A stretch of DNA of 64,000 bases from Saururus chinensis (Eukaryota > Streptophyta > Magnoliopsida > Piperales > Saururaceae), in assembly GCA_035235625.1 (NCBI GenBank), contig CP141142.1:42449644-42513643 (forward strand). The letters run 5' to 3'. This document shows positions 57,851-64,000 of the stretch, piece after piece. Under the pieces are notes generated by a model that was not told the origin of the DNA, searched no databases, and was given only the letters and a program-made list of their open reading frames with translations. A program made the translations under genes and the position numbers. Every line of letters begins with the position of its first letter. The stretch's first letter is position 1.

Positions 57851-59758
57851 ATTATTGTTATTGGCAATTCATGTAATTATAATTTATGAGACACTAGGCA
57901 GCCAAAAGAAGGTCTTATAATTTTAATGCACCCTCTCTTTAAATTGATAGTTTCCATTAGTTTTTGAAATGTATTCATTTTATTTTAATTTATTTTAAAA
58001 ATTAAATTATAAAATCTGCTCAAAATAGTCTGAATTACTTTTTCTAAAATAAACTGATCTTAGATTTTTAGTACTCTCCGTTCTATGTTAATGATTTTAT
58101 TTGATTATTTAGAATAAATTAATTTTTACTTTGTTTTAAAAAATAAATAAATTTATCAACACAAGACGGATATAGCATTTTAAATTTTGATTCAAAACAT
58201 TGACAATGGAAGCAGTGAATGGATCAAAACCTTTTATTTATTACAATCCAGTCATAAGAAACTTGTGAAACGTAACTCATGATGTTAAACTGGCGAGTGG
58301 CGAAGTATCAACGATACTTTACCAAAACAATACTTAATTATTTAATTAACTTCTTAATTGTCAACTTTTAGAACAAAAACTATACTTAATTAGTTAATTA
58401 ACTAATTAGTTGACTAATTTAGTGGTGTACGTTTCCATGTGATCAGCAAGCAAATTGAGGAAGTCAGAAAAGGCTGAACTTCAACTGTGCCCTTTAAGCA
58501 GAGATCCCACCATTCAAGGAGCTGAGGCACATGTGACATGACCCGCATTACAACCTCTGCAAGATTCGTACCGAAAAAATATATAAATCCAACCTATGCA
58601 AGATTATCATAAATACTTTTGTTGATGTAGCCACAATTGATATTCAATTGACAGATGATTCACCGGCTATTCTAGAAGACCTTCAAGATCAATGGCTAAG
58701 TACATCAAAGACAAACGTGGTCGAGTCCTGCATCAGTTAATTGGCATCTGTCAAAATAGTTTTAATGTAGCAAAAAGCGATTGAATTATAAAAAAACACT
58801 TTTAGCCATATAAACTCATCTCAGACTTGGGATTTAATTTGTCGAAGACTGGAAGTTGGTTGATTGAGTTTACATTATGTCTTTTATGTATAAATATTTA
58901 AAAAGATTATAGTAAAGTGTTTAACATAGATGCTAATTTTAATTAATGTGAGGCATTTATTTGGCTGTCCGACCCTTTATTTGTGGACATTCGGGATGTT
59001 GTAAGACATCTTTGTATGGATTTTTTTTTATTTTATGATGAAGGAATAAGTAAAGATGAAAAATAAATTTTATTTTGAATTCGAATTTTTAAGACAAGGA
59101 ATTTGAGAAATAAGTAGAGACGACGAGGGGAGGCCAAGGTGAGCAGGGGCAGCCTAACTAGCCGTGCTGGCAATTATACCCTATTTTCTAGAACTAGATT
59201 TGACCGCCTAATCGCGCCTTAGTAGTCATGGCCAATGGACGTGACTTACTTAAAACATTGTTCCTCTCTTTCTCTCTATCATCATTACAAAAAAATAAAA
59301 CTAAAATAAATAATAAATTAATATTAAACTTAATACTAACATTAATCTCTACATGAGAAAGAAGGAAGAAAACAAAGAGGGTATACTTTATAGAGGATGT
59401 TTAGCCAAATCTGCCGTCTCCTTAGCCATCTAGCCATGATCTCAGCTCTAGGGAGCTACAGCTCTAGTGAGCTACATCTTTTGCTAATGTTTTTAAACAT
59501 AAACATATAATTAATAGAAAAAAGATACAAGGCTTAAATAATCAATTTCTTACAAGTTGAAATTAGTCCTTAAAAAGTTATAGTTAAATGGCTTAAGTTC
59601 TAATTTTCTCTAGATTTTACTAGAATCACAGTCTAACCCATGGCTAAATTGAGAATCTCTATGAGGTTTAGATATCATTTTCAATTACATTAGCGACCAG
59701 TATTGTCATATTATTTGTATAATTATTTTAAGAAAATGAAATTTTGCCTTGACTGTTA
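57851..59758. other. no gene seen; AT-rich, one Stowaway-like remnant
   Basis: 58072-58174 begins TACTCTCCGTTCTATGTTAA and ends near GACGGATATAG, resembling an eroded Stowaway. The rest is unremarkable. Confidence 0.45.
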
Positions 59759-59759
59759 T

Positions 59760-59936
59760 TATTCCTTCTATCCCATATTAATTATTCAAATTTTTTAAAA
59801 AATATTCATATTAATTGTCTTACTTCATATTATCTTTCTTATAGTAATTGATGAATGGAATAAAAAGAATTAGTGGATAGAGTATCAAACATTATATTTT
59901 TTCATATATGGACAATTAATATAAGATTGAGATAGC
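59760..59936. mobile_element. Stowaway-like MITE remnant
   Basis: The left end CCTTCTATCCCATATTAATT and right end AATTAATATAAGATTGAGAT are loose inverted repeats of the Stowaway type, just outside the hAT element at 59967. Confidence 0.5.
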
Positions 59937-59966
59937 ATATATATAATTATTTTTTAAGGGTTTATT

Positions 59967-61549
59967 TAGGGGTGTTAACGAGCCGAGCTGAGCCGAGTAT
60001 TAGGTTGTTTCGGCTCGAGCTCGAATTGCTGAAGCTCGAATAAACTCGAACTTTTTAGCTCGAGCTCGGCTCGAATTAGAAATCCAAAGCTTGGCTCGAG
60101 CTCGAGCTCGAACCTATATAAGTGAATCATAAGCCTTGGCTCGAACTAAAAAAATAAAAATAATCTATATATAAATATAAAGTATATGAAGTATCACATA
60201 TACTAATATACTTTTAGTATTAAATATTAATATATATACTTCAACAAGTATTATGACTACACCGTAAACATTTGATTATAGTCACTATGAAAAAAGAAAA
60301 CTATGACAAATAAGTTTTAGTTACATATGCTAAAAAAATGCAACATTATTATTTTTCTCTCTTTATGTACATATAATCACTAAAAAAGATGTAAAAAATA
60401 AAATATTATTTAGGCAACATTATCATCTACTTTTTTGTGTTTTCTTTTTTTTACATGTTTATAAATCACTAATAAAAAAGGTATTCTATAATCTTAGTGT
60501 GCCTCTAAAAAATTCTGAAGTACATGTAATAAAGATATACATTTTGTAAGATGAGGATGGTCCCAATGTCATGCTTCAACTTTTAAAAGAATATCTAATC
60601 ATTCTTTTCTAAACTAAGGTTGGTCTACAAATGCCATGCTTCTTTTAAAATTATTTTTAAGTATATTAGTGTGATATCATGTTGACCATCTGTCATATAC
60701 TTATAGCTTCATTTGGTTTTTCAATTGAACTAATTTTAGTCCATCTTCAAGAATCAAATAGCCCTATTAATTTGGGACAAAAGGAGTATATTAGTGTTTG
60801 CATCTTCAATATTTTTATTTTTATTTTTATTTTTATAAAATATATATCATATATAAAAATTATATATCCGTTATAATTTAACAAGGATATATATCATGAA
60901 AATTTTTTATATGAGTTTAGACTCTCGTACGTCAGCATGAGCAAAGACATTATAGGCAATCAGATTGAGATCCAAATGTGCAAGAAGACATAAACTAATC
61001 TACCTCTCGAGTTATGTGTGTTCTTATATCGTAATATGATAATGTATGACATCTATATTCACATAGTCGTGAGTGAGTCTTGACTCATATAACGGGTCTC
61101 ATATATCAATACGATACATAGTATTAGTATATAAATATGTGATTATACGTCATTTTATATATTCCATTTGTCTTAGATTAATAGCTCAATTAGATTTTTC
61201 AAAATGAACTAATCAAATAGAGCTATTAATCTAAGAACGAAGGGAGTATGCTATAAATATATATTTAAATTAACAATTATGTTTATATAAAATATGCATA
61301 TATATACATTATTTATTTTATATATAATTTTGAAATTATATTCGAGTTCGAGCTCGAGCCAGTAGCATCGAGTTCGAGTTTTATTCGAGCCGAGCCCCGA
61401 GTCGAGCAAGGGTCAGCTCAAACTCGGCTTGAACTTATTCGAGCTCGAATCGAATTCGAGTCGAGCTTGATTTGAGTCGAGTTTAACTTGAGCAGAGCCT
61501 AGTCGAGCCGAGTTTGCTCACGAGCCAACTCAGCTCATTTACAGCCCTA
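59967..61549. mobile_element. nonautonomous hAT element, 1.58 kb, with subterminal CTCGAG-rich arrays
   Basis: It starts TAGGGGTGTTAACGAGCC and ends GAGCTCATTT-type sequence closing ACAGCCCTA. The 8-bp flanks GGTTTATT (59959-59966) and GATTTATT (61550-61557) match at 7 of 8. About 150-200 bp inside each end is packed with CTCGAG, GAGCTCG and GCCGAG motifs, the subterminal repeats typical of hAT transposase binding. The AT-rich centre has no transposase. At least one complete Stowaway (61162-61246) and a likely partial one (about 60695-60795) are nested in it. Confidence 0.8.
61162..61246. mobile_element. Stowaway-like MITE nested in the hAT element
   Basis: It starts TTCCATTTGTCTTAGATTAA and ends AATCTAAGAACGAAGGGAG. 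TA is present on both sides (61160-61161, 61247-61248). Internal arms ATTAATAGCTC / GAGCTATTAAT pair as well. Confidence 0.8.
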
Positions 61550-61741
61550 GATTTATTCCCTTCCCACTTGTTTATAAGCTTTATCCCTCCCTCACTTGTT
61601 GTACTTCTTCCTTAAATTTTCTCACCCAAAAGATGAATGGTATTCGCTTACCCAAATTTTTATTTATTTTTTAAATATATTTGTTCCATGGGATTGCATA
61701 GATGGGCATACATACTTGTAAATGTTTTTTTAGCTAATCAA

Positions 61742-61847
61742 GTACTGCCACCATCCTATATTATTTGCTACATCTAATTTTTTAAAATGAGCTAAAATTA
61801 GTTCATATTTTAACACAATTAAATATAGCAACTAATGTAGGAAAGTG
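61742..61847. mobile_element. short palindromic MITE
   Basis: ATCCTATATTATTTGCTACA on the left mirrors ATAGCAACTAATGTAGGA on the right. The whole is about 106 bp. Confidence 0.6.
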
Positions 61848-61849
61848 AG

Positions 61850-63006
61850 AATACATATAAATACTTACAGAATTCTCAGCTCAATCGGAATGTAGACAAG
61901 TTTTCAGGGGGAGGTGGGAGCTGGGCATAATTAGATACAAAGTTCTTGGACGCTTTTAGGGAGACGACTAAACTGTCATACGTATGCCATGTGTGTCTGC
62001 ACATGAAGGGATGCAAATAAGATTTGACATTCTTGCATAAGGAGCCACAAGTGGTACTCAAATTACGATTAAACTAAAAGAGTTGGAATATTTTTAGATA
62101 CGCCAACGACAACAAACTGCTGAAAGAATACTTACTCTATTTGATTAACTTTTAATTTCTTAGATGATTACGCATTGAAATTTGAAAACCTCTCCTGATC
62201 TTGGTTTGTTGCCCGTCATATATTCTAAGAGGACACGCCTCAAATGATAATCAAACTATCAATAATATCTTATGCAAATAACGTTATTAACTTATATATG
62301 GAAGTATGCATGTTGATCCTTCTGTCTTCGCGGAGCTCTCTTTTAGCGATGTAAAAAAAATGTAAAGAAGCAAAAATGTCATGCTACCCCAAACCCAGTA
62401 CTAATGGATGGCTACAAAGTGTTGTAGCTTTAGCACTGCCCCTGACTGTCAGTCATAGCTAGGGGATGCTTTTAAGAATAATCTGGCGGGGGGACACTGA
62501 AGCTACAACGCTGGGTAGATTTCTCCGAGTAGTTAATAAGGGAGTGGAACCATGGTGGACTTGACCGGATCAATCTCTGGCTCCAAATGGCCCATGATAT
62601 AGCTCAGCCTGGAAAAGGCAAGCTCAAGCAGCATGGTTTACGCCCATAGGATCCATACTGATCCAAGTATGTTGTTAATTTGCATTTTTTAATGGTGAAA
62701 CAAGCTAGAAAGTAGGAAGTCTAAGGACCAAGACGTCATTAAAGAACTGTCTCAACTGCACGGTGCGCATCTCGCTCTTTTTATTATTTTTTTGCTGAAG
62801 CAAGCCAGAAATTAGGGACCAAGACGTCATTAAAGAACTGTCTCAACTGCACGCAAAGCGCTAGCCTGTGAATGATTCCAACTTACGCTAATAACATTAA
62901 TAGGATGATACAATATGCTTAAATTGTCAAAGCCTACCAGAGCGATAACAGTAATGATTTGTTAGCTTATGTGAATTATTCCAATTTCACGTGCAATTCA
63001 CTCATA
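61850..63006. other. intergenic with a short direct duplication, no gene
   Basis: A 38-bp block containing CCAAGACGTCATTAAAGAAC is present at 62725-62762 and again at 62816-62853. The short frames match nothing known. Confidence 0.5.
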
Positions 63007-63374
63007 GGGGGTTAGTCTTTCAAAGTTTTGTAATTACAATTTATAGATTTTAAAAAGTAACGTAAGTCTTTTGGGATTTGGAGTGCGTAATTCAAACTGC
63101 TGCATAGTGGTTATGAATTTTGTATGCACATGTTAGAGTACATTGTATCACCAGCACGGACTTCAAATGCAACTTTATAACTTAAAAAAATTCAACTTAT
63201 GTATTTCTAATTACACCCCCCAACTGAAATTGAAGATGCAGATTTTCCTCTCATCTCACTAACTATACATTTTGAAAGTGTGATTTAAAAATATAAAATT
63301 ATAATCTGCATTCTTAAAATTAAAGTTGTCAAATGTAAAATTTTAATGTGGGTATGAAATCAACCATTAACCCC
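63007..63374. mobile_element. short relative of element D
   Basis: It begins GGGGGTTAGTCTTTCAAAG, has GATTTGGAGTGCGTAATT inside (compare GATTTGAAGTGCCAAATT in D) and ends near CCATTAACCCC. About 0.37 kb, noncoding. Confidence 0.5.
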
Positions 63375-64000
63375 TCAGCTTCACTTATGACAAGATGACC
63401 GATCTATTAATCAAAGAGACCAGAGTTCTAGCCAAAAGGAAACAAGAAACAAAACGTCGAGACCACGCTCCGGCCGGTTCCGTTCCAGCCGCGTGACCCT
63501 GACTCGGGCATCTCAATCGGCTCTTCTCGCTATTTTTATTTCCTTCCCTTTTGTTTCTTCTGTCACTTACTATTCCATTATTTGAACAGTTGTTTGTTGC
63601 CCGGGAGACACGGAAACATCCGGCCTTAAAGTAATGGCGTTTTCTTTGGGATAGTTCTCACAATAAAAACACTTACAAAAATTAATTAAGTGGGCCTTAG
63701 TTTCTTTATCTAAATTATATGTAAATTTTTAATATGTAATTTTAATATAAAAATATTATTTTTCTTATCTTCCAGATAGCGAAAATTGGAGGGGGAGGGG
63801 CCAAAACAGAAGGTGAATTCAAATGCAACTTTTTTCTTAACCATTGAGACAAGAAGGGGTGCCACCTCTCGTGGTATCCAACTATGAAAATGATTACTTA
63901 CTTTCTCATTAATACGAGGTGCTGAGGCACATGGCATGCATTCTAAAGTATGCAACATTCAAATTAAAAAAACTAATCTATGAAAGGTTTTGTCGACGTA
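63375..64000. other. right edge, GC-rich patch, no gene readable
   Basis: 63455-63530 is GC-rich (CACGCTCCGGCCGGTTCC), like the upstream or 5' region of a plant gene, but no frame of note follows before the window ends. Confidence 0.35.

Overview
The window is plant nuclear DNA from a flowering plant, probably a monocot. The genes are intron-poor with GC-rich 5' ends and sit in AT-rich sequence full of transposon debris. All recognisable proteins are plant families: SYP12 and SYP5 SNAREs, a DYW-type PPR protein, a CYP71-clan P450 and a Kelch F-box protein. The monocot lean comes from exon GC content and the look of the P450; the species cannot be named from the sequence.

Layout. 1-17.65 kb is a nest of long terminal repeats. 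A 1.65-kb solo LTR (E, 487-2137) lies in older repeat debris. Next comes solo LTR A (3644-17646), which holds solo LTR B (4112-12225), which holds solo LTR C (5282-10122). A also holds a 2.6-kb inverted-terminal-repeat element (D). A, C and E have exact 5-bp target-site duplications; B has one differing at one base. 17.65-20.4 kb is intergenic with one palindromic MITE. 20.4-31.5 kb is the gene island: a SYP124/125-like syntaxin (+), a PPR editing-factor gene (-), a SYP51/52-like Qc-SNARE in six coding exons (+), and a two-exon P450 (-). 31.5-45.1 kb is repeat-rich: a hAT-like element, a tandemly duplicated 0.8-kb unit, a copia-like LTR/PBS remnant, remains of a plant-mobile-domain transposon gene, a degenerate satellite, a long (TA)n tract and several MITEs. 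A single-exon F-box/Kelch gene is at 45.3-46.6 kb (-). 46.6-64 kb has no intact gene: MITEs, a perfect 37-bp hairpin, a 93-bp tandem array, a plastid petA fragment, an orphan heat-shock-element cluster, a 1.6-kb nonautonomous hAT element, and a partly GC-rich right edge.

Functional picture. The five intact genes do not form a pathway. Two encode SNAREs acting at different membranes (plasma membrane; late endosome/vacuole), one an organelle RNA-editing type PPR protein, one a microsomal P450, and one an SCF ubiquitin-ligase adaptor. The points most worth a second look are the nested solo LTRs and the palindrome arrays inside them, the His at the SYP5 zero-layer position together with an inferred GC-AG intron, and a MULE-type palindromic MITE family with 9-bp duplications.
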